Below are positions 19,548-29,243 of a DNA stretch of 64,000 bases, piece by piece. The notes under the pieces are model-generated. The model saw only the letters and a list, made by a program, of their open reading frames with translations. It ran no database searches and was not told the origin of the DNA. Where the stretch lies: positions 46,001 through 110,000 of the forward strand of contig JAJNBC010000005.1 of NCBI GenBank assembly GCA_021156085.1, given 5' to 3'. A program made the position numbers and the translations under genes. How positions within the stretch are numbered: the stretch's first letter is position 1; every line of letters begins with the position of its first letter. Source of the stretch: Gammaproteobacteria bacterium (GTDB lineage Bacteria; Pseudomonadota; Gammaproteobacteria; DSM-16500).

Positions 19548-19904
19548 TTACCAGACATCTCCGAAAAATTTATTAGCATAACTTTTTATGGGGGAGAAGA
19601 AACCATAAGGTTGACAAATTCCGCGAGAACAAATAAAAGTAGAGCTATTAGGGTCATTCCCTCTCTTAGCGCTCGCAATACAAGGCTCTGTCCATCCTAT
19701 AAAGTATTTCACTTCGTCAAAATTTGATAAGCAATTATTGCCTATTTTACAGCCATTCTCCGCTGCAAATTGGGTTACCACATATTGTAATGCTTGGTCT
19801 TTGTCTTTATCAATTGGTACAGCTGTACCGCTACAATAAGGGATAGCTGCATAACTTAGGGAACTGAAAAGAAAAGCGCTAATTAATATTATAATATTTT
19901 TCAT
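19548..19904 (-). CDS. Small secreted cysteine-containing protein, unknown
   Basis: No family recognised. From ATG 19904 it is 118 residues: a clear signal peptide (MKNIIILISAFLFSSLSYA, cleavage about residue 19) followed by a mature domain of about 98 residues with six Cys (YCSGT, NGCKIGNNC, EPCIAS, FICSRGIC), which suggests disulfide bonding in the periplasm or outside. The open frame extends upstream to 19994, but the signal peptide and the match to a secreted protein place the start here. It lies downstream of dotO on the same strand, separated by 215 bp, so it may be monocistronic. Confidence 0.65.
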   Translation of the reverse strand: MKNIIILISAFLFSSLSYAAIPYCSGTAVPIDKDKDQALQYVVTQFAAENGCKIGNNCLSNFDEVKYFIGWTEPCIASAKRGNDPNSSTFICSRGICQPYGFFSPIKSYANKFFGDVW

Positions 19905-20119
19905 ATATTTCTCCCGACTCATTTTAATTGTCCTATATAGATAGGGCCTAAAGAGCCCAAAGCATACCTTACTACATACCTTAGGACAATGCATTGCCTA
20001 AACAATTATAAATGTATAAATGAGATTCTTTTAAACTTAACTGATGTGCTAGCTCCCCCCAGGGCAAAAGGCCCGAGAGCACGACGCTCGTAATCGCAAT
20101 CTAGTAATATATTTCTACT

Positions 20120-23100
20120 TCACAATTTTTTAACATCCGGATTTGCGGAGTAAGCGCGGAGAATTTCTTCTACTAATTGATCGACTATACCCAAAGCGCT
20201 AGCTTCTTCAATCATACCTTTCTGTTCTTTCAATGCGGCAAGACGTGCTTCGATCAGTGATTTAATTGAGCCATTTGGGAATAAATTCGCGAGCACGCGG
20301 CGCGCTTCTACTGGATTTAATTTCTGGTAAAGTTTATTACGAACTTGAGCATCTTCTGCCGTAGTACTAAACGCCCAAAGTTCAACAGGGCCTAATGTAC
20401 TCGTTAACAATTGAGTATTAATGCCATTTTTGGTAGAGAATTGCGCGAGGAAAGTCGCACCTCCTTCGCGCGGACCATGGACGCGAGTTTTTAATGCAAC
20501 CCGTGCTGTTTCTGATAATCCAAAAATTTCAGTGGAGCGTTTGATTGATTGTTCTGGGCCTGCATCCATAATAAATATGGAAGTTGCAAATTCCACCATC
20601 ACGGGATCAAAATCTTCAAGCGCCTGTGAAATCAGTGCAATTTGCACATTCCATTTACGACCTTCACGCATATCTAAAATAACCTGCTCACGTACAGCAC
20701 GTGCTTTAGAGGTACGATGAAACTCATCATACACGAGCCGCTTAGGATCTTCTCTGATTTCACTAATGCGTGTTCGATGATATTCTCGATAAGCCTCTGG
20801 AAAATCGCTCAAGACATCTTCTGTTAAATAATAACTGCGTCCTAATACATAACGCCCCAACATATACATCACTGCCGTTTGACGATCGGCTGCATCTCCG
20901 CCACTCTTAGCAACTTCATCTAAATCCAGCGAAACAATTCTAGCATCTCCAATATCGAATCGTGTAATCCCTGCGATAATAGGGTATTCTCGCACCGCAC
21001 TGGATATCATACGACTAAATGCCTGAATCAATGGCTCTCCCGTAGGGGCTTTCACTAAACCATACAAATCTTCTACCGCTTGTGCGCGAACAATGGCTGC
21101 CACATCCGGCAACAACGGCATTGCAAATCGTTGGGCAAGCAACGCTTCATGATGAAGCCCTGCTAGAAATAGAGCATCCGTAACCTCCCACCATGTGGTA
21201 TGTTCATCTAGAACAAAACCAATTTCAGTTAAAATATCATCGACTAGATGCTCTACTCCTTTAGTATAAAGATGAGGCTTTCCATCATCCGCAAGAGATT
21301 TGTAAATCTCATCAACTATCAAACCCGTCATGTCTGAAATACCGTCATACGGTCTTTCCGCACCAATAGGAGTCGCTAATAAGGTAATAAAATTCACTAA
21401 AAATCCGCGTTCTTGTGCGGTTGGAAATCGACTCCCCAACTGTGTATCAAAGGGGTTAATAGCATAGTCAGATGTCATTCGTAAGCGATGATAAGCCACC
21501 CAATGTTTATTAGCAGCAGGTAATGCTTCTTTCAATAAAGAAATGAGCCCGCTACTTGAAGGACCTATATCGATAACAGCAATACGAGGTAATCGTTGAA
21601 TGCCCCCTGACAAACATAAAGCAAGATTAATTGAATTTGATAAAACAGATTTACCAGAACCTGGCCTCGCATACATTAAATCAATCCATGTAGTTTGCTG
21701 AGCAGAACCTGGCTGATAAGGCCAAGGTTTACCATCCGGGGAACGCAGTAGAACAGCGCCATACTCCCAGGCAGAAGCAGGTCGTGTAAAAGGTAGCATG
21801 TAAATGACATCAGATAAAGGTGCAACAGTGGGGGTAGCTACACTCGACGCACTAAACCCTAACACACTGGAAATAACACCTGCGAATGCATCGCCCGACA
21901 CTTCGGAGACTTCACAGGAGCCCCATCCTTGTACTGCTTTAGCCAATTCTGCTGAACGCGTTCTTAATAAACGTACATTCCCCTCGGGAGCCCAGGTTGC
22001 AAGACTTACTTGTAATTTAATAACGGCATCATCTGTATTCACTTCAATATTACGTAATAACTTAGTAGCATCGTGGACCAAACCATTATGCGCTGATGTC
22101 CAACTTAAAATCGCTGCCATTGCTGATTTAAACCGCAATATATTATAACCACCACTTTCAATTAAAAAAGAAATACGCCAAGGTACTTGAGTGGGTAATG
22201 TTCTAGAAAAAAGACTTAAAAATGATTTTAGTTCTTGCGGAAATAGATCGATAAAGAGAGGAGTATAAATTCGGTCACCTACTCGAACAGTACGTAAATC
22301 CATGGTCACTGCATCACGCGGAAAAATTTGACGAGACAAGGGGGGCCACATCAAGCCTGATAATTCATTTGCAAAAGACCGTGCTTCATGAGCTGGAATA
22401 GGATCACCTGGCAAAGAAGCACGCCAATGTTTTTCAGTAAAATCGGAATCTGCTGAATAACGCATGGCATAGACTGCATCATGCACTTCGAGTAATCGGC
22501 AATAAACGTTTAACCCATTCAAATCATTGACCAAGGCCCTCACAAAAGAAGCATGTGCTTCACGTAAATCAGGGATGGCTGCTATAAGGTTTTGTCCATT
22601 TAAAAAAGGAGGTATTTTATTGTCACGAATTAATTTAAGTTTATCTTTGCTAGCACGATTTCGTTGTTCATTTGTCAATATATAAGGGCGCGTCCATAAG
22701 ACAAAATACAATTCTTCATGCGCGCAATATTTAGCTAGATGATCAATACGCTCTTTGAATAAATCATCCAATTCAAGGTTAAGTTTTTTCGCAGTCGCTT
22801 TTGCAGGCGAAAAAATATCCTCAATTTCAGATTTAACCGTGCCTTTATCATAGCTAAAATAAACTTGCACCGCATGGCCAGGACGTTTGAGGGAAGCCTG
22901 CAAACTTTGGGTTAATCCAGTGTGGATAGTATCAAATTCTTCCGTCCCAACCAGTCTTGTTACACCATACACTCGAATAACAGATAGAAGAGAGCCATCA
23001 CGTGCCACAAGTGTATTTTGGTTATCTGCAGTTTCTAAATCACAATAAGACTCGACTGTTTGCTTTAACTCAGTACTAAACCAAGCAAGAATAGAATCAA

Positions 23101-23134
23101 CACCATCTAAGATAGGATCCACTATATTACGCAT
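20120..23134 (-). CDS. dotO: Dot/Icm ATPase DotO (IcmB)
   Basis: Cytoplasmic VirB4-like ATPase that forms, with DotB, the energy complex of the type IVB secretion system. 1004 residues, close to Legionella DotO (about 1009). Walker A lies in YARPGSGKSVLSN (about residues 491-499) and Walker B in RLVYDEFHRT (about 797-806); the arginine/glutamine-rich LDMREGRKWNVQIALISQALEDF that follows is typical of VirB4/TraU ATPases. It is the last gene of the main Dot/Icm block and starts 4 bp after the dotN stop. Confidence 0.95.
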   Translation of the reverse strand: MRNIVDPILDGVDSILAWFSTELKQTVESYCDLETADNQNTLVARDGSLLSVIRVYGVTRLVGTEEFDTIHTGLTQSLQASLKRPGHAVQVYFSYDKGTVKSEIEDIFSPAKATAKKLNLELDDLFKERIDHLAKYCAHEELYFVLWTRPYILTNEQRNRASKDKLKLIRDNKIPPFLNGQNLIAAIPDLREAHASFVRALVNDLNGLNVYCRLLEVHDAVYAMRYSADSDFTEKHWRASLPGDPIPAHEARSFANELSGLMWPPLSRQIFPRDAVTMDLRTVRVGDRIYTPLFIDLFPQELKSFLSLFSRTLPTQVPWRISFLIESGGYNILRFKSAMAAILSWTSAHNGLVHDATKLLRNIEVNTDDAVIKLQVSLATWAPEGNVRLLRTRSAELAKAVQGWGSCEVSEVSGDAFAGVISSVLGFSASSVATPTVAPLSDVIYMLPFTRPASAWEYGAVLLRSPDGKPWPYQPGSAQQTTWIDLMYARPGSGKSVLSNSINLALCLSGGIQRLPRIAVIDIGPSSSGLISLLKEALPAANKHWVAYHRLRMTSDYAINPFDTQLGSRFPTAQERGFLVNFITLLATPIGAERPYDGISDMTGLIVDEIYKSLADDGKPHLYTKGVEHLVDDILTEIGFVLDEHTTWWEVTDALFLAGLHHEALLAQRFAMPLLPDVAAIVRAQAVEDLYGLVKAPTGEPLIQAFSRMISSAVREYPIIAGITRFDIGDARIVSLDLDEVAKSGGDAADRQTAVMYMLGRYVLGRSYYLTEDVLSDFPEAYREYHRTRISEIREDPKRLVYDEFHRTSKARAVREQVILDMREGRKWNVQIALISQALEDFDPVMVEFATSIFIMDAGPEQSIKRSTEIFGLSETARVALKTRVHGPREGGATFLAQFSTKNGINTQLLTSTLGPVELWAFSTTAEDAQVRNKLYQKLNPVEARRVLANLFPNGSIKSLIEARLAALKEQKGMIEEASALGIVDQLVEEILRAYSANPDVKKL

Positions 23135-23138
23135 AAAA

Positions 23139-23756
23139 TTACTGTGCCTCCGCTGCTAGCTCTTCCAAAGCAGCAGCTGCCCATGCTTCCAATTGGATTT
23201 TAAATTTAGTATAGGACGGAAGCAAACGCAGATCTTTTAAAATAGCGCGACTTGAGTCGGAGTTTTTAGCTTGATATTCCAAAATTAACTGGCCTAAGAC
23301 CGCAGGATTACTTGTGCCAGCCCCATATTTACTTTCAATGGGCTGACTGCGAAACTTAAAACTACGATAAATGGATTGTGCACTATCTTGATAACCTGTG
23401 CCATTTCCCATGGCACAGAATAAGACATGGCAAAAACTATTAATCTCCGCTTGCGTCATTTCAGGTAAATAAACGAGTTGGCCTCCACCCATTTCATCCA
23501 AAGCAATAGATTCAATAAATAAACATTGAGAGCAAAAACAACAAGATGTGATCAAATTACTAAATTTATTGTTTGTATAATTCCCATCTGCATTCACTAT
23601 TTCCTGATATTCCTTTGCCTGAAATCCACAATACTGACAAGTATAGCTATCTCGCAATAATATTTTTTCCGCAACTGGCAGGAATGCTTTGTCCTCACGG
23701 CGCCGAATAAAGATGCGCCAACCCGTTAAATTCACTGCCAATTGAAGTTCACGCAT
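23139..23756 (-). CDS. dotN: Dot/Icm coupling-complex protein DotN (IcmJ)
   Basis: Cytoplasmic subunit of the type IV coupling complex that binds the C-terminal part of DotL. 205 residues (Legionella IcmJ 208). The HNH-like zinc site known for DotN is visible as CQYC (Cys 40 and 43) and a later SCCFCSQC cluster (Cys 72, 73, 75, 78), in the frame NADGNYTNNKFSNLITSCCFC. Located between dotP and dotO as in Legionella and Coxiella. Confidence 0.93.
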   Translation of the reverse strand: MRELQLAVNLTGWRIFIRRREDKAFLPVAEKILLRDSYTCQYCGFQAKEYQEIVNADGNYTNNKFSNLITSCCFCSQCLFIESIALDEMGGGQLVYLPEMTQAEINSFCHVLFCAMGNGTGYQDSAQSIYRSFKFRSQPIESKYGAGTSNPAVLGQLILEYQAKNSDSSRAILKDLRLLPSYTKFKIQLEAWAAAALEELAAEAQ

Positions 23757-23765
23757 AACTCATCT

Positions 23766-24176
23766 TCATTTAAAAGAGGTTACGCCAGAAACACCAGCTA
23801 CGGCACCACTTGCTCCAAATAACGTTGCTCCTGTCGTTTTAAATACGGAAGGAACGAAAAGAAGTGCGGCAGCGATAAATAGCATTGCAATCGGCACACT
23901 AATAGCAACTTGAGTGGGATTATCTTTATGCGCTTTGAATTTCACAATAGCGCCTACTCCAAAACCCATACCCGCTACATAGGCACCTGCTGTAATAAGA
24001 GCTGCAATGTTTCCCAAGCTATTTTTCACTGTACCTGCAACAGTACCAATATCTGCTACACTATTTCCTCCACCCTTTACTACGCCCGATGCAGCAAAGA
24101 CATCCATACCGAAACATACACAAACAATAGTTCCAATTGTTAACCATACTATTCTTTTTACCCATTGACTCATCAT
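23766..24176 (-). CDS. dotP: Dot/Icm inner-membrane protein DotP (IcmD)
   Basis: Small membrane protein of 136 residues with a signal-like N-terminal helix (IVWLTIGTIVCVCFGMDVFA) and two more hydrophobic segments (about 55-78 and 90-113). The motif AGAYVAGMGFGVGAIVKFKAHKDNPTQVA is typical of IcmD and related to IcmC. Role: inner-membrane part of the Dot/Icm channel, mechanism unknown. Position between dotE and dotN matches the conserved order. Confidence 0.9.
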   Translation of the reverse strand: MMSQWVKRIVWLTIGTIVCVCFGMDVFAASGVVKGGGNSVADIGTVAGTVKNSLGNIAALITAGAYVAGMGFGVGAIVKFKAHKDNPTQVAISVPIAMLFIAAALLFVPSVFKTTGATLFGASGAVAGVSGVTSFK

Positions 24177-24225
24177 GCTCTCCTTAAAGATAATTAATAA
24201 AAAATAAAGCTTCCATAATATCCAC

Positions 24226-24867
24226 TTAATTTCCTAACGCTAGCGTATTGAACACCGTTTGTAAAAAGTCGTACATATCAATACACAATATGCCTGCAAT
24301 GATATGTGCCAACGCTTTACCTAAGGTACCTTGCTGTTGCCCCGCCGCTCCCCCCAAATGAGTCAACAGCACTAATCCTCGAATAAATGAAATAGTACCA
24401 ATTAATTGAATAATCATAAAGCTTGCTTTGAGCAAGTCAGCCCAAGCACCGCTTTGATCCGTTTCATACTGATAGGGGGCAGGATTGGTCCAAAATGTAG
24501 AAAAACCCACACGCACAGTTGTTGGTAAATAAAGCAAGGCTGCGCCTACCAATAAATAAATGATGGGCCCCTTTAGATGTGCTTCACTGGAAGCTTGCGA
24601 ACGTTGTTCTCCATATTTTTTTAAGTGAAATAAACCATTAACAACAAAAAACATGCCCATCACATAAGAAACAGCCGTCACAAGTTGCATCAAGTTAGGA
24701 ATCGATTTGCTTAGATTAGCAATAAAAGTGGCTGCATTTAAATTGCTGGGATTAATATTCGAAAAATCTATAGCATAAGCACAATGTGCCCCACCTAAAT
24801 AGCAAAGAAGCATTAAAAAAAACTTCGAAGAACACAAAATTTGTTTATCTAAAATCTTAGTTCTCAT
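24226..24867 (-). CDS. dotE: Dot/Icm inner-membrane protein DotE (IcmC)
   Basis: Polytopic membrane protein, 213 residues with an N-terminal signal-like segment and about four membrane helices. The stretch LVTAVSYVMGMFFVVNGLFHLKKYGEQRS followed by LKGPIIYLLVGAALLYLPT is the IcmC signature and parallels DotP, suggesting common ancestry. Located between dotF and dotP as expected. Function within the inner-membrane platform is not defined. Confidence 0.9.
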   Translation of the reverse strand: MRTKILDKQILCSSKFFLMLLCYLGGAHCAYAIDFSNINPSNLNAATFIANLSKSIPNLMQLVTAVSYVMGMFFVVNGLFHLKKYGEQRSQASSEAHLKGPIIYLLVGAALLYLPTTVRVGFSTFWTNPAPYQYETDQSGAWADLLKASFMIIQLIGTISFIRGLVLLTHLGGAAGQQQGTLGKALAHIIAGILCIDMYDFLQTVFNTLALGN

Positions 24868-24882
24868 CGTACCGCTTCCCTT

Positions 24883-25962
24883 CTAATCGCCGCTTATCCC
24901 ATATGATAAAGTTATTATTTTATTGCCTGTATCAATCGCAACAATCCCATCATAAGGATCAATTTTAGTCACACGGCCATATCTCTTTAAATAATCTCCT
25001 TCTGCAACAGTTACTGTATCACCGGTCTCCGATTTTAGCCATGCTCGGCCCGGAATAATTGCCTGAACATTATAGATCATTCTGGGCTCTGCCGATTTTG
25101 TTGTTCCATTAGAAAAGGTGCTGATATTACCCATTACATTTGAAGCTTGAGATTTGCTGATTCCTTGCAATAATTGAGTAATTTGATTCAAACTGGTTTC
25201 TATACGATTGACCCGCTTAGTCAATTCCTCCATCTTGCCATGTATTGCATTGGCCTGTGTTTCTGCATCTGTAACTTTTTGTGCATATTCAGTTTGCAAT
25301 AAATTCATCATGGCTGTGTTTTGCTGTTCCAATGCAGTTATTCTATCCTTAATTTGTGCATCAATCCCCGAAACTTGGACGGTATTTATGGGATTCAACG
25401 TCTTTTGCATGGGAGGAGAAGAGGGAACAGGCTGTATCCCTCCATTTGTTAAACCCTTCGGCTGCTCCGCTATCACCGTAGGTAATACTTGGGCGGTATT
25501 CACCTGCGCAGTAGCAGATGGAGGCATAACAGCAACCGTGGCTACAGGCACGGGATGTGGCTGAGCAGGAACAGAGGAGGAGATAATTTTATTTTCTACC
25601 GCAGGAACAGTTTGTATTTTATTAGCCAATGCGGCAGGCGTAGACGTAGAGTGAGAGACGACGGTAGTTTTGGTGTGGGTTACAATAGATTTCGTTGGTT
25701 TGGCAGAAGTTTGATTAAATTCGGTTGAAGGAGCTGTCGAGGCAGGGATTAATATTTTATACACTACACCTATCAACACAATTAACGATACACCACCTAA
25801 AATTCCTCTACGATATTGACTAAATTTCGCTAAGACTGATTCTTTAGTTAAACCACCAGACGATGTTTTAGATACCTCAGGTTCAACATCATAGTTAACC
25901 TGATCATCAGAAAAATGGTATTCCCCTTCTTCTTCGTAGTGTTCTTCTTTTTGATCCGCCAT
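24883..25962 (-). CDS. dotF: Dot/Icm core protein DotF (IcmG)
   Basis: Bitopic inner-membrane protein of the Dot/Icm core. 359 residues: an acidic cytoplasmic N-terminus, one membrane helix at about 54-73 (GILGGVSLIVLIGVVYKIL), a Thr/Ser/Pro-rich periplasmic linker, a coiled coil at about 210-265 (RITALEQQNTAMMNLLQTEYAQ) and a compact C-terminal domain (MIYNVQAIIPGRAWLKSETGDTVTVAEGDYLKRYGRV) that is the conserved DotF region. It is longer than Legionella DotF (269) because of the linker. Confidence 0.92.
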   Translation of the reverse strand: MADQKEEHYEEEGEYHFSDDQVNYDVEPEVSKTSSGGLTKESVLAKFSQYRRGILGGVSLIVLIGVVYKILIPASTAPSTEFNQTSAKPTKSIVTHTKTTVVSHSTSTPAALANKIQTVPAVENKIISSSVPAQPHPVPVATVAVMPPSATAQVNTAQVLPTVIAEQPKGLTNGGIQPVPSSPPMQKTLNPINTVQVSGIDAQIKDRITALEQQNTAMMNLLQTEYAQKVTDAETQANAIHGKMEELTKRVNRIETSLNQITQLLQGISKSQASNVMGNISTFSNGTTKSAEPRMIYNVQAIIPGRAWLKSETGDTVTVAEGDYLKRYGRVTKIDPYDGIVAIDTGNKIITLSYGISGD

Positions 25963-25998
25963 GGCACTCCCCTTGAAAGTCCTTAAAATACATCCTGT

Positions 25999-28125
25999 CT
26001 ATTCTGTCACGTCAGCCACAAATAATATACCTAGCCCCACTCCAGAATGCACCTTTACTGTAACGGGGGTATTGATATAGGGTTGTACAGCATTATTTAG
26101 ATTTGTTCCTATTTGCCCTAAGCCCACTGCAATCTTGTTTGTTGGACTAAGGGCATTATGAGTTGCGCTTGTACCAAATATACCCGTGGTGCTCGTACCA
26201 GCCTGCGTAATAGCACTCGAGTAACCGCTTAAAAATGAAGTCGCCATAATAGCACCATAGCGTTTAAGATAATGATAATCGACTTCGCTTGCCAAGACAG
26301 TATGAGCTGTATCTGGATCCACAGCAAAAGCAGAAACAGTTCTTGTCGTTGGCCATTCAGTTTTATCCATTTGTGTAAAATTCAAGCTTACCTTATCCTG
26401 GCCTTGCGCAAGAGCGAGCTTTCCAATGAGCTTGGCTCCCTTTAATGGCCCCTGCACGATAGTCGCCATCACCGGCGTATCTGGATAATCACTGTCAACT
26501 GCTGTATCTAGAACAGCATAAGCAATGGTGCCCGCTTTTATGAGAGAGGGCTTTAGAGGAGCTTTTTCAGAGGCCCCAGCATTTATCCCTATTCCAGTAG
26601 TCAATGGCTTGCCTATCACTGTATTAGATGAATCCTTCTTCGCTACAGCTTCCCCACTTTCATGTTTCATAGAAGGGGCATGCCAAGCTACCAGTAAATT
26701 TTGTGCTTGAGTGGACATAGCAGCTTGTAACTGTTGCACTTGCCGTTGCCGGTCTTCTGTTGACTGAACTTGTTTTTGAGCTACTGCTTGTACAAATTGT
26801 TCTGGTGCAATAGGCTCAGCGGTAGCAACAGGCCCTTTTATCTCAACATTCCGTTGCAATTTAGCAAAATCTTCGGCGCCCGGGATAACGGTTTGCACTC
26901 CCGGCGTCACACCCACCCCCACGGGCGCAGCAAGCATGGCTTGATATTGTTGTAACAGGCTTGCAGCTTCTTCCGGCGTGATTAACCCAGCTGCAACAGC
27001 GCGCTTTAGCTCGTCTGTGTAATCACTCAATGAAGCATTATTCGCTTGCATATTTAACAAACGGTTTGCTTCATCCGATGCGGTACCTCCTTTAGCCAAC
27101 ATCGTTCCTAATAAACCTGAGGCCCCTATATTCGTACGTTGCGCTTTATAAAGCGCTAATAGCTTTGCCGCAACAAGAGGCGTTATTTTTCCTTCCGAAA
27201 TTGATTTAGTGAGCATTGCTTCATACTGATCGACCGGTACATTCTTGCTTTGCATATCTTCCAGTACTTTTGCAATATCAGGCGTTATTTGACCCTCTTT
27301 AGCCATTTGTTTTATGGCTAATCCACCGTCTTTTGATGCTTCTTGTGCATACTGTTGAGTATATTGCGCTAATAACTGGGCAGCGGCAGCTGGAGATAAT
27401 TTTCCTTCTTTAACTAGTTTTGCTAAATAAGCTGCATATTCAGCAGGTGTAGCTTTGCGCTTTTGCAGCTCCAGCAAATCATTCGCAACACTTAGTGGTA
27501 ACCGACCTGACTTAATTAAATTATCCATTACAATAGCACTACTGCTAAGTAACGCATTAGCGTGTTGTTTTTTATATTTATTCAATAATAGCCGAGCTTG
27601 CTCTGGAAGTAATTTTCCTCGGCTAACAAGATCATCTAATTCAGCAGCATATTCTGAGATGGATATATTTTTGTTAGCAAAATCTATCAAACGATCCCCT
27701 TCTTTTTGCGATAGCCTGCCGGTTTTAACAAAAGCATTAATATCATCAGCTACATTTGTTTTATCTTCGCTCTGACAGAGAATAGTACAATTTTGTGAAG
27801 GGGTTTCTTGCGGAGCAGGAGTATTAATCAATGTAGGTACCGCACTACCACCTGAAATCTGGGCTTGACGTACTGCTTGTTCATTCGCCTGTGCTAAAGT
27901 GCGATAATATTCTGGCGATAACTGTTTATTACCTGGAATAGATTGCAATCCTGACGGAGCTCCTGCTACTTTAGAGGGGCCGGGCGTGGCTCCACCCCCC
28001 GACAGTAAGTGCATGCTAATGTAAATAACCGCTGCAATACCTACAAATGAAACTAATAAAATAACTACTCTAGATTTTGAATCTGTAGGGGAAAAAATTT
28101 TTAATCCAGGAAATTTAAATGCCAT
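25999..28125 (-). CDS. dotG: Dot/Icm channel protein DotG (IcmE)
   Basis: VirB10-like protein that spans both membranes and forms the central channel of the Dot/Icm core. 708 residues, shorter than the ~1,040 of Legionella and Coxiella. One N-terminal membrane helix (about 19-38), a central region at about 125-398 made of four ~70-residue helical units each containing a G(K/L)(L/I)xPxxAAxLLxxY half, then the conserved VirB10-like C-terminus (about 520-708: IKAGTIAYAVLDTAVDSDYPDTPVMATI). The start overlaps the dotH stop (TGATG). The central repeats differ from the short-period repeats of Legionella DotG. Confidence 0.94.
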   Translation of the reverse strand: MAFKFPGLKIFSPTDSKSRVVILLVSFVGIAAVIYISMHLLSGGGATPGPSKVAGAPSGLQSIPGNKQLSPEYYRTLAQANEQAVRQAQISGGSAVPTLINTPAPQETPSQNCTILCQSEDKTNVADDINAFVKTGRLSQKEGDRLIDFANKNISISEYAAELDDLVSRGKLLPEQARLLLNKYKKQHANALLSSSAIVMDNLIKSGRLPLSVANDLLELQKRKATPAEYAAYLAKLVKEGKLSPAAAAQLLAQYTQQYAQEASKDGGLAIKQMAKEGQITPDIAKVLEDMQSKNVPVDQYEAMLTKSISEGKITPLVAAKLLALYKAQRTNIGASGLLGTMLAKGGTASDEANRLLNMQANNASLSDYTDELKRAVAAGLITPEEAASLLQQYQAMLAAPVGVGVTPGVQTVIPGAEDFAKLQRNVEIKGPVATAEPIAPEQFVQAVAQKQVQSTEDRQRQVQQLQAAMSTQAQNLLVAWHAPSMKHESGEAVAKKDSSNTVIGKPLTTGIGINAGASEKAPLKPSLIKAGTIAYAVLDTAVDSDYPDTPVMATIVQGPLKGAKLIGKLALAQGQDKVSLNFTQMDKTEWPTTRTVSAFAVDPDTAHTVLASEVDYHYLKRYGAIMATSFLSGYSSAITQAGTSTTGIFGTSATHNALSPTNKIAVGLGQIGTNLNNAVQPYINTPVTVKVHSGVGLGILFVADVTE

Positions 28126-29243
28126 CAGAACCCCTCTATTTTGAGTTCAATAGGCTGTCCATACTGAGAAACCAGCACCGAAGAGCTAAGCTGTAATTCA
28201 TAAGCGATCATACCATCTGGACTTTTCATCCGCCCTATCCACCCGGGGGAGAGGATAGTCAGGCGGGAACGTAAAAACATTTTATCTCCCAAGAACCAGC
28301 CTTGGCAATCACCCCCTTTAATAGTCAGTGCCTTACTACCGGGCGGCGCAATACCATCAAGAACATCCAGCAACATTTGATTAGCACTGTTGGGTAATCC
28401 TGCACCCATGGGTATATCTTTTGAATTTGGCCCGATACCTGGCACATGAATATCTGTTCGAGCATCCACCACACGCTGCCCTGGTACTAATTCTAATGTA
28501 ATCGGCGTGGGTAGCCCCACTAATCTAACAACCAAGTCGCTATCATCATAAGGTGAGACGGCTTGAATCAAGAGAATATTACTTTTTCCATCCCATTGCG
28601 TGTTCATTGCTTTTGAATCACCCACATCAAAAGAAGCAATCGGCCAAGGTGAGCCCGTAGAATCCACAAAAACAAGTGAAGTCACGTGCTTTTGCGCTAA
28701 ACGAATGGCAGGGGGCGTAGCACCCGGTGCCAGGTTTATCATAATAGTAGTAGAAACAGGCTTGGGTGGTACTGTAGGGGACACCGCTGCAGCACGTTGA
28801 GATTCATCCACAAGCTGGCGCAATTTCACCACTTGTTGAGGCGATAAAGGAGAATTTTGTTGTACCATTGCCTCAAATGCATCATTTGATTCTGGAGTAG
28901 GAGGAGGTGAAGATGGCACTGCTTTCAGCATCATTGCTTGAGATTGACTATATGTCATGGGTGGAGAAATAACAGGAGTATCACTGTCATTTACAATGGT
29001 CAAAACAGGCGATTCTTTTTTATTAGGCAAAGCATTCTGTGAGGAGGGAGAAGTTACATTATTTGACATAACGAGAGGAGAAGAAACAGAGTCTTGTCCA
29101 TTATTTTTTAACCATTCTTGGAATTTCGCTTGATTTATTTGGGTAGATGAATAGCTCTCCAGGGACTGGTCTTGCGCCATAGTCATTTGCCACCCAGGGG
29201 CAAAGACCACAAATAGGGCCGCCCACCCAATCATCTTATTCAT
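28125..29243 (-). CDS. dotH: Dot/Icm outer-membrane core protein DotH (IcmK)
   Basis: Periplasmic/outer-membrane core protein, VirB9-like, which with DotC and DotD forms the outer ring. From ATG 29243 it has 372 residues, with a signal peptide ending near AQDQ, a Ser/Pro-rich N-terminal part, LSPQQVVKLRQLVDESQRAAA, and the conserved C-terminal beta domain (TSLVFVDSTGSPWPIASFDVGDS and LVVRLVGLPTPITLELVPGQRVVDAR). ATG 29243 has AAGG upstream and overlaps the dotI stop by 8 bp; an earlier frame start at 29264 is less likely. Length is close to Legionella DotH (about 360). Confidence 0.94.
   Translation of the reverse strand: MNKMIGWAALFVVFAPGWQMTMAQDQSLESYSSTQINQAKFQEWLKNNGQDSVSSPLVMSNNVTSPSSQNALPNKKESPVLTIVNDSDTPVISPPMTYSQSQAMMLKAVPSSPPPTPESNDAFEAMVQQNSPLSPQQVVKLRQLVDESQRAAAVSPTVPPKPVSTTIMINLAPGATPPAIRLAQKHVTSLVFVDSTGSPWPIASFDVGDSKAMNTQWDGKSNILLIQAVSPYDDSDLVVRLVGLPTPITLELVPGQRVVDARTDIHVPGIGPNSKDIPMGAGLPNSANQMLLDVLDGIAPPGSKALTIKGGDCQGWFLGDKMFLRSRLTILSPGWIGRMKSPDGMIAYELQLSSSVLVSQYGQPIELKIEGF

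Noticed and set aside
20041..20100. GC-rich stretch after dotO as a terminator
   Set aside because: Only short GAGC/GCTC and GGGC/GCCC pairs can be drawn and no T-run follows in the minus direction. Not strong enough to list.
24185..24215. PmrA-like TTAA repeats upstream of dotP
   Set aside because: The two TTAA units are spaced about 10 bp instead of 11 and lack the central TT; AT-rich DNA produces such matches by chance.
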